The notes under the pieces were generated by a model. The model had not been told where the DNA came from. It searched no databases and was given only the letters and a program-made list of their open reading frames with translations. A DNA stretch of 64,000 bases from NCBI GenBank assembly GCA_019925795.1, contig CM034305.1:91238433-91302432 (forward strand). Direction: 5' to 3'. The stretch is from Dendrobium chrysotoxum (lineage: Eukaryota > Streptophyta > Magnoliopsida > Asparagales > Orchidaceae). This document shows positions 1-9,228 of this stretch, piece by piece; position 1 is the first letter of the stretch; the number at the start of each line of letters is the position of its first letter. Position numbers and translations under genes: made by a program.

Positions 1-61
1 TTTTGAGGTAGATGCCCCTCACCTGGTAAAGGAGGCCACCCTTCTGACTACCGACCCTGGT

Positions 62-823
62 ATGGTCGAAGGGGAAGAGTTAGTTCAAGATGAAGACCAT
101 GAGATGATTGAGCAGCTGATAGCTGAGCCCCCAACAGCAAATGAGCTTAAGTTACAAGCTATCATTTCCAGCCTACAACAAGATGAGCTCTATGACATGG
201 TAGAATACAAAGGCTACTTACCTATCAGCCCCGAGGAGATAGGGAACCGGCCAGTCGATGAGGTAGTACAAGAGATTAAGGATATTTTGAAAAAGAAGGA
301 AGATGAAGAAGCATTTGACCCAGACTTGGATGACATGTTGATAGATGAGGACCCTCCTATTAGTGATATTTACATGGTTGAAACTAGTGGGTCCGTTAAA
401 GAAACTGAACCAAGTAAGCGCCGGCCTGGCAAAGAGGAGGGTTCAGCAGCCATTGATTCAGATTCAGATGAGTCAGTGAGAGCTAGAGATGAGCAGCACA
501 TCAAGAACCTGGAAGCACAAGTGACAGAAATGTTGCTACAGGTTAAAGAAATGTAGCAACGATTGGACAAGTCGCATGAGACTTCTCTTGAGTTACAAAA
601 ATCTACTTTGGAAGCCACCGACAGAGCAAGAAGGGCAGAAGCCAGTTATAAAATCCCAGAGTCTGTTTCAGTGCTTCCACCTGTCCAGCAGCCAGTGTTA
701 CCGGATCCCCCAGTTCAGCCGACAGCCTCTTCAGTCCCTCCGGTCATTCCCCCAGCACCGGCTCAAAAAGATATTAAGCAACTAATTGAGGATCAGGTAA
801 GGGAGGCCTTAGCCCAATCGTAA
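62..823 (+). pseudogene. N-terminal part of Tat-lineage gag frame, two in-frame stops
   Basis: This acidic, coiled-coil-like region is in the same reading frame as the large polyprotein that starts at 872. The frame is open from the window edge to a TAG at 554-556, continues to a TAA at 821-823, and then runs into the polyprotein. Both stops are one transition away from a Gln codon (CAG, CAA), so decay of one continuous gag frame is the simplest reading. Some Tat/Ogre elements carry a separate upstream ORF, so a natural boundary at one of the stops cannot be excluded. The stretch is rich in Asp/Glu (residues about 70-100 of the first part) and Pro/Gln (about 680-770 bp). I recognise no enzymatic domain. 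The true start is off the left edge or at the ATG at 62. Confidence 0.6.
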
Positions 824-871
824 GGAATTACATCTATTCCAAAGGGTAGACCTTACCCTGAGGAATATGAT

Positions 872-3800
872 TTGGTTCCTTACCCTAAGGGCTTCGTGCC
901 ACCATCTTTTAAAATCTTTACTGGAATTGAAAACCCGAGACAGCATCTAGCCCACTTCCGTGCAAGCTGTTGCAATGCCGGGGGGTCAGATGCTCTACTA
1001 TTTCGCCAATTTGTTAGTAGTCTTTCCGACATAGCTTTTGAATGGTATGCAGATCTGCCCAACGGTTCAGTAAGAACCTTTACTGAACTTGAAAATTTAT
1101 TCTTAAAGAGATTTTCAGGAGCACAGCAGCGCACTACTGTGGGCGATCTGGTCGTTGAAAAACAAAAGCCGGGAGAGTCTCTGGTTGAGTACATCTTAAG
1201 GTGGCGAAACCTTTCGATGAAGTGTGAACCCCAGCTGCAAGAGCAACATGCAGTGGAAATTCTTTTGAAGAATATCCACGGCCCTGTTGCTTTTCTTCTG
1301 AAGGGTTTCACTATAAAAACTTTTGAAAAACTTCTAAACAAAGCTAGTAACCTACAGGAAGAGGCTCCTAGGATGCCATTCTTGAAGGATCTTTCTGGAG
1401 AAAAGAAGGTTGATAAGCCGATCAAATTATTTGAAAAGAGAGCTACAGTTTCAGCAGTTGATAAGGGGAAACAACCAGTTGTTAGCCAGCCTAGTGTTCC
1501 TTCATCACAGTTAGCTCAGAAACAACCTTTTCAAGTGACCTCACAACCTACAAGAGATTTCTCTTTCATTCCCTTCAAAGAAAGGTTGACAAAACCTTAC
1601 CTATTTAAGAGGGAAGTGATAGGAAAAATCTTTAAGAGTCTTTCGAAGAAGTCAGATTTTCAATTGTCAGAAGCGAGGCGGCCAGATGACATAAAGAGAA
1701 AGGATGATCCAAACTACTGTCCTTACCACCGCATGGTCAGCCACTCCATCAAGGACTGCATTGTTTTCAAAGATTGGCTTGAAAGGAATATCAAACAAGG
1801 TAATATTGTGCTTCTAAAAGAGTATTTGGTCAATCCGGAACAAGGGTCCGTCAAGATAATATCAGGTAACAATTCTAACCCTTCTATTTCAATTGAAGAT
1901 GGTTGGGATATTGCTTTATCCCGGGCACTCAAAAGGTCGATTAACAAGTCTTATCATCTTTCTCAACAGATGCCCACGACAGCCCAGGGCCCGATTTGGG
2001 AGGTTGACCTGGATGCTTCGCATGAGGATGTTGAACTACTTTCCTCTCCAGTAGTCGTAGGAACTACTGTATTAAATGAAAAAGAAAAGAGAGATATTGT
2101 TGTAGAGAGGAAGTATGTTGATGAGAGATGTATTCGAACGGCCGATGGCGGCATTAAAGCCCCATCCCCACTCTTGTTATCTGACTTTTACTTTGCCCCA
2201 TCAAAGGTAAAGGGTCATAAGTTTAATAAAAAATATCCTTCTGCTTCAATTTTGATGATTAACCATGAAAATGAAATGCAAGTTGATAACTCTTCCAAAG
2301 AAGTTCAAGATTCTATTGAGATCGATCCAAAGCCTCAAAAATTTGATCTTCCGGATTTGACTTCTATAGGGGATGTCGAGCTTGAGATCTTATCAGATAG
2401 CGACCTCCCTGAAATTAATTTCACTGGGAAACCTATCGTGATAGAACTTTTAGATTCTGACTCCTCTTCAGATAACGACGATGTGCAGCCTATGGAGAGT
2501 GTAGACTCCCCCACAGTTTGTCCTCCCGATTCAATCGTAGAGGTACAACTTCGTGGTGGCAAAGTCTTACCCCCTAGGCTTCCTCCTCAGGAAAAAGGCA
2601 AGCGAGTTGTCTCTAGCGATCCAATTCCAGATTCTCCTCATCATCCTGATTTTCCATTGATTCCACCGGGTTTTGAGTCTGTCGCTCCTAAGGTTGATTA
2701 CAATGTCCTAGCCCATCTTAGGAAGTTGCCAGCCAAGTTGAGCATTTATAATGCCCTCATTTTGTCTAAGGAAATGAGAGAGTCTTTAATCAAGGCACTT
2801 CTCGACCCTGAGATTTGCCTTGCTCAACTGGCTTCAACCTCAAAAGATGAAGCCCTCTACTTCAAAGAAGTTCCAGGAGTAACATTCTCAGATGAAAACC
2901 TACTATTGGGAACTGCTGATCATAATCATCCTCTCTACATTACCGTTGATGTAGGGAATTTTAAGTTATCAAGAGTCCTTGTTGATCCGGGTGCATCGGT
3001 CAACGTGATGAATGTGAAAACCCTCGCCTACCTTAGAGTTGATACCAGTAAGCTCGCCACTGACAGGTTGGTGCTACGTGGGTTCAACGAGAAAGGTGAG
3101 AGGGCTTTGGGTTCGATTACCCTCTTGTTAGAGATAGGAGAATTGAAAACCGAAGCAAAGTTTCATATTATTGATTCGGCAACGTCCTTTAATGCACTTC
3201 TAGGTAGGCCTTGGATTCATGAATACAGAATGGTTCCATCTACCCTACATCAATGCGTCAAGTACCAACGAGATGGCATTGAACATGTAATTAGGGGTGA
3301 TTTGCAACCATTCTCGATTCAAGAGATAGGGATCTACGAGGATGCTGCATATTTCATACCAAAAGGGTCCTCCCCTTATTCTAAAGTTGAGATCAAAATT
3401 GAGGAACAAAAAAGTGAGCAAAGCTCCAATCAAAATCAAGAATCAAAAGGAAAAGAAAAAGAAAAAGAAAAGGAAAAAGATCAAAAGATACAAGAATCTG
3501 ATAGTGAAAGCGAGCTCGACATCGTTGTCCTTAGGCCTCTGAACATGTTACCTCAAAGAGGTAGGAGGATGGCTCAAAGGGCACGGGGTCGAGGTCGTGT
3601 TTCACTTGAAAGAAGAACAACCCCGGTGTATGTTAATCCGGAGTCAAGCTCCGATGAAGAGCTGGAAAAACGGGGGATTGAAATTCCTTTTGATTATCTA
3701 AATAAAAATGTTTCTCCAAAGTTTGATCTCACTTTAGATCAGGATAGTGACCCCGAGGTTGATGTTCCAAAGATTGAAAGTGACGAGCCTGAATTGACAA

Positions 3801-6800
3801 TGTATGAAAAGCTTAGTAGGAGAATTGAGGCCCTATCCTTGACCCCGCTGTCGGCTGGCAGAGTTGCAGGGTTAGAGATTAAAGAGGCCCCTAACCTAAA
3901 CGGTGAGATAAGGAAAGCCCGGAAATTCTTCCCTGGCTCCTCCTCCTCAAGGGATGAAGGTGATGTAACCCTCGAGGAGGCAGATTTCAATGAATTAATG
4001 GAATTACCTTTTGGCTACTTTCCTGTTTGTGTAATGAACACTTTTTCTAAAGGTCCCGTACCGTATCGATGGACTAAGGGTCAAGCTAGATACCATGAAA
4101 ATATTTGGAAAATAAAGATCAATAAAAATTCAACATGTGGTATTGGCTTTGGTACCGTTAGTTCGTTTGATGACGACGAATACTGCTTAATGATAACTTA
4201 TCATCTTGAATCTCAAAATATCCCTACTGAAGCCGTCAGTCCCCTCGACGGACTTTGTCTGGAGACTTTAGACGATCCCGATGAGCCTCAAGTTCGGGAT
4301 GCACCCTCTGAATTTGAGGAAGAGATTAAATCGACAGTCGACGAGCTAAAAGAAATCAACCTAGGAACTGACAACGACCCTCGCCCTACTTTTATAAGCG
4401 CTTTATTGAGCGAGGATGAGTCTCAGGATCTGATACAACTCCTTTTTGAGTTTAGGGATTGCTTCGCCTGGACATACGATGAAATGCCGGGTTTGCCCGC
4501 CAAGGTAGCAGTTCATAAACTTGAAATCCGGCACGATGCCATTCCTGTTAAGCAAGCCCCTAGACGCATGCGTTTAGAGATCGAGCAACAAGTCGTTTCT
4601 GAAATTAAGAAACTGGCTGAGGCTGGCTTTATTCAAGAAGAACAATACCCTTCTTGGGTAGCTAGCGTCGTACCAGTTCGAAAGAAAAATGGTCAAATCC
4701 GGATTTGTGTCGACTATAGGGATCTGAATAAGGTGTGTCCCAAGGATGAATTTCCTCTACCCATACCCGAGCTTATGGTGGACATTGCCTCCTCGCGTGC
4801 TGTTTTCTCCTTTATGGATGGCTTCTCGGGTTACAATCAAATCAGGATGGCCCCAGAAGATGAGAGAAACACTGCATTCAGGACCCCTATATGCATCTTT
4901 TGTTATAAAGTGATGCCCTTTGGTCTTAAAAATGCCGGCGTAACCTACCAGCGGGCCATGACCTACATCTTTGACGACTTAATCCATAATCAAATCGAGT
5001 GCTACATTGATGATCTAGTTGTCAAGAGTAAAGTCAAAGAGTCTCACCTTTATGACTTGAGAGTTGTTTTCGAGCGGTTGCACCGCTATGACCTCAAAAT
5101 GAATCCCCTAAAGTGTGCTTTCGGTGTCACATCAGGGAAATTCTTAGGGTTCGTAGTGAGGCACCATGGGATTGAGATTGATCCTTTAAAAATTGAAGCC
5201 ATCTTAGATATGCCACCTCCTAAGAGCCTTACTCAATTAAGGTCTCTTCAAGGTAGGTTGGCATATATAAGAAGATTCATATCTAATCTCTCTGGGAGAT
5301 GTCAACCTTTCTCGGCCCTTGCTAAGAAAGATGCCAAATTCATTTGGAATGAGAAGTGTCAAAGTGCTTTTGACAATATCAAGGAATACCTTACAAATCC
5401 ACCAGTTTTGGCAGCCCCTATTCCGGGGAAACCTTTGATCCTCTACACTGCGGCCCTAGATGAGTCTTTAGGTGCCCTGTTAGCTCAGGTCAATGACGAA
5501 GGGAAGGAGAATGCTCTCTATTACCTTAGTCGGAGGCTTCTTCCTACAGAAATTCGATATCCTTCAATCGAGAAGCATTGCCTTGCTCTAGTTTTTGCAG
5601 CCCAAAAACTAAGACATTATATGCTATCTCATTCAATTTGTTTGATTTCTAAGGTCAACCCTTTACAATATCTTATGACCCGGCCAACGTTGTCAGGACG
5701 CTTGGCTCGCTGGTCCATGATATTGCTTCAATTTGAAATTACATTCGTTCCCCTGCGTGCAGTGAAAGGGCAGGCCGTGGCCGACTTCCTCGCAGCACAC
5801 CCGCTGCCAGCGGATTCTCCTTTGAATGATGATTTACCGGACGAACAAATCATGAGTTTAAGGGAATCCAATGACCATGCTTGGGAGTTATATTTTGATG
5901 GTGCGGCATCTTCTCGACGGGATAAAACCCAAAAATCTACGATCCCCGGGAAAGCTGGCATTGGCCTAATTTTCATAACACCAGGAAAGGGGATGATGCA
6001 CTTTTCCTACCATTTGTCAGAACCTTGCACAAATAATGAGGCTGAATATGAGGCTCTGATAACTGGCTTGGAACTTGCAATCTTGATGGAGATTAAAGAG
6101 ATTAAAAATTTTGGTGATTCCCAACTGGTGATCAACCAGGTCGCAGGAACCTATAAGGTTTTGAATCCTAATCTCCTCAAGTACCACCAATACACTAATC
6201 ACCTACTCGAGCAGATCCCTGTAGTAACTTTGTATAGGGTTCCACGTGGAAGTAATTCTGCGGCGGATGCCCTAGCAAAGCTTGCAAAGGAATTTGCGTG
6301 CCCGAAAGAAGACTCAATTCTTATAGAGATTCAGGGTCGTAAGGTCCTATCTCCCATAGACTTAGAGCACATCAACAAACAATCATCTCAAGTCCTTTCT
6401 GCCTCTTCAGAGATTAAGGAAGAGGGCGATTGGAGACAACCATTAATCGACTATCTCGAAGGTGGCAAACTTCCCCATGACAAGTCCCTCGCCAACCAGA
6501 TCAAGAAACGTGCCCTATCCTACACTTTAGTCAACAATGCGTTGTACCGCCGCTCATTCGATCAGATGTGGCTACGTTGTTTAGACAAGCAGGAAGCCCT
6601 GAAGGTCGTTAATGAGGTCCATTCTGGACTATGCGGTGCCCATCAATCGGGTCCAAAAATGAAGTTGAAGATTAAAAGACTTGGATACTACTGGCCTACG
6701 ATGATTGACGATTGCATGAATGTTGCAAAATGTTGCCATCAATGCCAAGTTCATGGTGTGATTTTACATCAGCCGCCTAACATATTGCACCCCATGATAG

Positions 6801-7681
6801 CTTCGTGGCCCTTCAAAAGTTGGGGCACGGATATTATCGGACCGATTGACCCTCCTTCTTCGAAGGGTCATCGCTTTATACTTGCCGCGACAGATTATTT
6901 TTCAAAATGGGCGGAAGCGATCCCCTTACGCAATGTAACATCACACCATGTCCTAAATTTCTTTCGTGACTATATCGTATATCGATTCGGCGTGCCCCGC
7001 AGAATTATATCTGATAATGGGTCCGCATTCAAGTCTACAAAAATCAACAGTTTTGTAAGACGCCATAATATTGATTGGAGATACTCGACAATCTACTACC
7101 CTCGGGCTAATGGGTTGGCCGAGGCCTTCAACAAGACTTTGGTGCAAATTATTAAAAAGACCCTCGATGACAATAAGCGTCAATGGGATGAGAGGTTAGT
7201 GGAAGCTCTGTGGGCCTATCGGACCACTTATAGAACACCGACCCAATCCACACCATTTGCACTGGTGTATGGGTCCGAGGCCGTACTCCCTTTAGAAGTG
7301 CAAATTCCCTCGCTCAGAATTTCCATTCAAAATCAAATTACAACTGAGCAGAATGCAAAGCTTCGACTTGAAGAACTCGAAGGCCTCGAGGAACGTCGTC
7401 TCCAAGCTCAACAAAATTTAGAGTTATATAAGGCCCGAATGGTTCAAGTCCATGATAAGTTAGTGCGACCTAGAACCTTCCAAGTAGGAGACTTGGTCTT
7501 GGTCCTTCGGAGGCCTATCTTAGCCCACCGAAAGATCGGTGGGAAGTTTGAACCAACTTGGGAGGGACCCTTCGTTGTAGAGACGACCTACGAAGGAGGC
7601 TCGTATCAGCTAGTGGATTGTAAGGGAAACCACCCGATGTTACCTGTTAACGGGCGTTTCCTTAAGAAGTATTATGCTTGA
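872..7681 (+). CDS. Tat-lineage Ty3/gypsy polyprotein (gag-PR-RT-RH-aRH-INT)
   Basis: One open frame of 2,269 codons. In order: retrotransposon gag capsid domain (residues about 13-100); a non-canonical zinc knuckle with Cys/His at about 282-294; an aspartic protease whose catalytic motif reads D-P-G-A (D at about 705); an acidic/Lys-rich linker; reverse transcriptase with the YIDD box at about 1378-1381; a gypsy RNase H; a second, archaeal-type RNase H (FDGA at about 1674, then NNEAEYEAL, GDSQL and the final Asp); and integrase with the HHCC finger and a D1987-D2048-E2084 triad (DX60DX35E spacing). The second RNase H is the hallmark of the Tat/Ogre lineage. No chromodomain is present. All catalytic residues I can locate are intact. 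The frame upstream of 872 carries two stops, so the element as it stands probably does not make full-length Gag. Confidence 0.9.
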   Translation: MVPYPKGFVPPSFKIFTGIENPRQHLAHFRASCCNAGGSDALLFRQFVSSLSDIAFEWYADLPNGSVRTFTELENLFLKRFSGAQQRTTVGDLVVEKQKPGESLVEYILRWRNLSMKCEPQLQEQHAVEILLKNIHGPVAFLLKGFTIKTFEKLLNKASNLQEEAPRMPFLKDLSGEKKVDKPIKLFEKRATVSAVDKGKQPVVSQPSVPSSQLAQKQPFQVTSQPTRDFSFIPFKERLTKPYLFKREVIGKIFKSLSKKSDFQLSEARRPDDIKRKDDPNYCPYHRMVSHSIKDCIVFKDWLERNIKQGNIVLLKEYLVNPEQGSVKIISGNNSNPSISIEDGWDIALSRALKRSINKSYHLSQQMPTTAQGPIWEVDLDASHEDVELLSSPVVVGTTVLNEKEKRDIVVERKYVDERCIRTADGGIKAPSPLLLSDFYFAPSKVKGHKFNKKYPSASILMINHENEMQVDNSSKEVQDSIEIDPKPQKFDLPDLTSIGDVELEILSDSDLPEINFTGKPIVIELLDSDSSSDNDDVQPMESVDSPTVCPPDSIVEVQLRGGKVLPPRLPPQEKGKRVVSSDPIPDSPHHPDFPLIPPGFESVAPKVDYNVLAHLRKLPAKLSIYNALILSKEMRESLIKALLDPEICLAQLASTSKDEALYFKEVPGVTFSDENLLLGTADHNHPLYITVDVGNFKLSRVLVDPGASVNVMNVKTLAYLRVDTSKLATDRLVLRGFNEKGERALGSITLLLEIGELKTEAKFHIIDSATSFNALLGRPWIHEYRMVPSTLHQCVKYQRDGIEHVIRGDLQPFSIQEIGIYEDAAYFIPKGSSPYSKVEIKIEEQKSEQSSNQNQESKGKEKEKEKEKDQKIQESDSESELDIVVLRPLNMLPQRGRRMAQRARGRGRVSLERRTTPVYVNPESSSDEELEKRGIEIPFDYLNKNVSPKFDLTLDQDSDPEVDVPKIESDEPELTMYEKLSRRIEALSLTPLSAGRVAGLEIKEAPNLNGEIRKARKFFPGSSSSRDEGDVTLEEADFNELMELPFGYFPVCVMNTFSKGPVPYRWTKGQARYHENIWKIKINKNSTCGIGFGTVSSFDDDEYCLMITYHLESQNIPTEAVSPLDGLCLETLDDPDEPQVRDAPSEFEEEIKSTVDELKEINLGTDNDPRPTFISALLSEDESQDLIQLLFEFRDCFAWTYDEMPGLPAKVAVHKLEIRHDAIPVKQAPRRMRLEIEQQVVSEIKKLAEAGFIQEEQYPSWVASVVPVRKKNGQIRICVDYRDLNKVCPKDEFPLPIPELMVDIASSRAVFSFMDGFSGYNQIRMAPEDERNTAFRTPICIFCYKVMPFGLKNAGVTYQRAMTYIFDDLIHNQIECYIDDLVVKSKVKESHLYDLRVVFERLHRYDLKMNPLKCAFGVTSGKFLGFVVRHHGIEIDPLKIEAILDMPPPKSLTQLRSLQGRLAYIRRFISNLSGRCQPFSALAKKDAKFIWNEKCQSAFDNIKEYLTNPPVLAAPIPGKPLILYTAALDESLGALLAQVNDEGKENALYYLSRRLLPTEIRYPSIEKHCLALVFAAQKLRHYMLSHSICLISKVNPLQYLMTRPTLSGRLARWSMILLQFEITFVPLRAVKGQAVADFLAAHPLPADSPLNDDLPDEQIMSLRESNDHAWELYFDGAASSRRDKTQKSTIPGKAGIGLIFITPGKGMMHFSYHLSEPCTNNEAEYEALITGLELAILMEIKEIKNFGDSQLVINQVAGTYKVLNPNLLKYHQYTNHLLEQIPVVTLYRVPRGSNSAADALAKLAKEFACPKEDSILIEIQGRKVLSPIDLEHINKQSSQVLSASSEIKEEGDWRQPLIDYLEGGKLPHDKSLANQIKKRALSYTLVNNALYRRSFDQMWLRCLDKQEALKVVNEVHSGLCGAHQSGPKMKLKIKRLGYYWPTMIDDCMNVAKCCHQCQVHGVILHQPPNILHPMIASWPFKSWGTDIIGPIDPPSSKGHRFILAATDYFSKWAEAIPLRNVTSHHVLNFFRDYIVYRFGVPRRIISDNGSAFKSTKINSFVRRHNIDWRYSTIYYPRANGLAEAFNKTLVQIIKKTLDDNKRQWDERLVEALWAYRTTYRTPTQSTPFALVYGSEAVLPLEVQIPSLRISIQNQITTEQNAKLRLEELEGLEERRLQAQQNLELYKARMVQVHDKLVRPRTFQVGDLVLVLRRPILAHRKIGGKFEPTWEGPFVVETTYEGGSYQLVDCKGNHPMLPVNGRFLKKYYA

Positions 7682-7817
7682 TGTAGCTCGCACCCAATTA
7701 ATAAAATATATGCCAGTTTGAATCAAGTGTGTTTTATGTGTATATATCTTTCAAATTTTACGCTTGCTCGCCTTCTCCTTTAGGATAGGATTCCTCCCTT
7801 CCTTAGGATCACGTCCA

Positions 7818-9060
7818 CTAGTGGTGGAGAACGCCCTTTGTGGCACCATCCTAGTTTCAATCCAGTTGAGATCCTCTGTGTGGAGCAAGCTTCCTCTCCA
7901 CATGATCGTTCACTAGTGGTGGAGAACGCCCTTTGTGGCACCATCCTAGTTTCAATCCAGTTGAGATCCTCTGTGTGGAGCAAGCTTCCTCCCCACATGA
8001 TCATCCGCTAGTGGTGGATAACGCCCTTTGTGGCACCATCCTAGTTTCAATCCAGTTTAGATCCTCTGTGTGGAGCAAGCTTCCTCCACACATGATCACC
8101 CACTAGTGGTGGATAACGCCCTTTGTGGCACCATCCTAGTTTCAATCCAGTTTAGATCCTCTGTGTGGAGCAAGCTTCCTCCCCACATGATCATCCGCTA
8201 GTGGTGGATAACGCCCTTTGTGGCACCATCCTAGTTTCAATCCAGTTTAGATCCTCTGTGTGGAGCAAGCTTCCTCCCCACATGATCATCCGCTAGTGGT
8301 GGATAACGCCCTTTGTGGCACCATCCTAGTTTCAATCCAGTTTAGATCCTCTGTGTGGAGCAAGCTTCCTCCCCACATGATCATCCGCTAGTGGTGGATA
8401 ATGCCCTTTGTGGCACCATCCTAGTTTCAATCCAGTTTAGATCCTCTGTGTGGAGCAATCTTCCTCCCCACATGATCATCCACTAGTGGTGGATAACGCC
8501 CTTTGTGGCACCATCCTAGTTTCAATCCAGTTGAGATCCTCTGTGTGGAGCAAGCTTCCTCCCCACATGATCATCCGCTAGTGGTGGATAACGCCCTTTA
8601 TGGCACCATCCTAGTTTTAATCCTGTTTCGATCCTCTGTGTGGAGCAAGCTTCCTCCCCACATGATCATTCACTAGTGGTGGAGAACGCCCTTTGTGGCA
8701 CCATCCTAGTTTCAATCCAGTTGAGATCCTCTGTGTGGAGCAAGCTTCCTCCCCACATGATCATTCGCTAGTGGTGGATAACGCCCTTTGTGGCACCATC
8801 CTAGTTTTAATCCTGTTTAGATCCTCTGTGTGGAGCAAGCTTCCTCCCCACATGATCATCCACTAGTGGTGGATAACGCCCTTTGTGGCACCATCCTAGT
8901 TTTAATCCTGTTTCGATCCTCTGTGTGGAGCAAGCTTCCTCCCCACATGATCATCACTAGTGGTGGATAATGCCCTTTGCGGCACCATCCTAGTCCTACC
9001 TTTTTTTCTCTTCCTTTAGGATAGGTGCTGCCTTTCCTTAGGATTAGAACCACTAGTGGT
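7818..9060 (+). repeat. 95-bp tandem array in the Tat element 3' untranslated region
   Basis: The motif CTAGTGGTGG recurs at 7818, 7913, 8008, 8103, 8198, 8293, 8388, 8483, 8578, 8673, 8768, 8863 and 8957: a period of exactly 95 bp for eleven steps, then 94. A more diverged copy starts at 9053. Each unit has a CACTAGTGG palindrome, a conserved 'ccctttgtggcaccatcctag' core and a purine-rich 'gtgtggagcaagc' segment. Units differ by only a few substitutions, which points to recent amplification or gene conversion. Short minus-strand ORFs across the array come from the repeat and are not genes. Confidence 0.95.
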
Positions 9061-9228
9061 GGAGAAGCCCTCCGTGGCACCATCCTAGTTCTACCTTCTA
9101 CCCGGTCCTCTAAGGTTAAGGTTTCCCTCCTTTCCTTAGGATTAGAACTTAAAACTTGACTTTTTAATTCGGTCAACGCCAATATGTGTAATATAACTTC
9201 ATTCTATTACACATATTGGGGGTCCATT

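Larger units (their letters stand above)
1..9228 (+). mobile_element. Tat-lineage LTR retrotransposon, internal region (5' LTR off window)
   Basis: The window opens inside the element. The internal region holds the gag/pol frame (to 7,681), a short AT-rich leader, a 95-bp tandem array and a purine tract (positions 9,214-9,223, including GGGGG) just before the probable 3' LTR. Tat/Ogre elements are known for long LTRs, two RNase H domains and tandem repeats between pol and the 3' LTR, and all three are consistent here. The primer-binding site and 5' LTR would lie to the left, so target duplication and LTR age cannot be read. Confidence 0.85.

Noticed and set aside
7818..9060. CRISPR-like regular array
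   Set aside because: Units are contiguous 95-bp tandem copies without unique spacers, inside a plant retrotransposon.
7780..9182. Minus-strand ORFs of 74 and 108 codons
   Set aside because: Produced by the 95-bp tandem array; the same peptide repeats with each unit.
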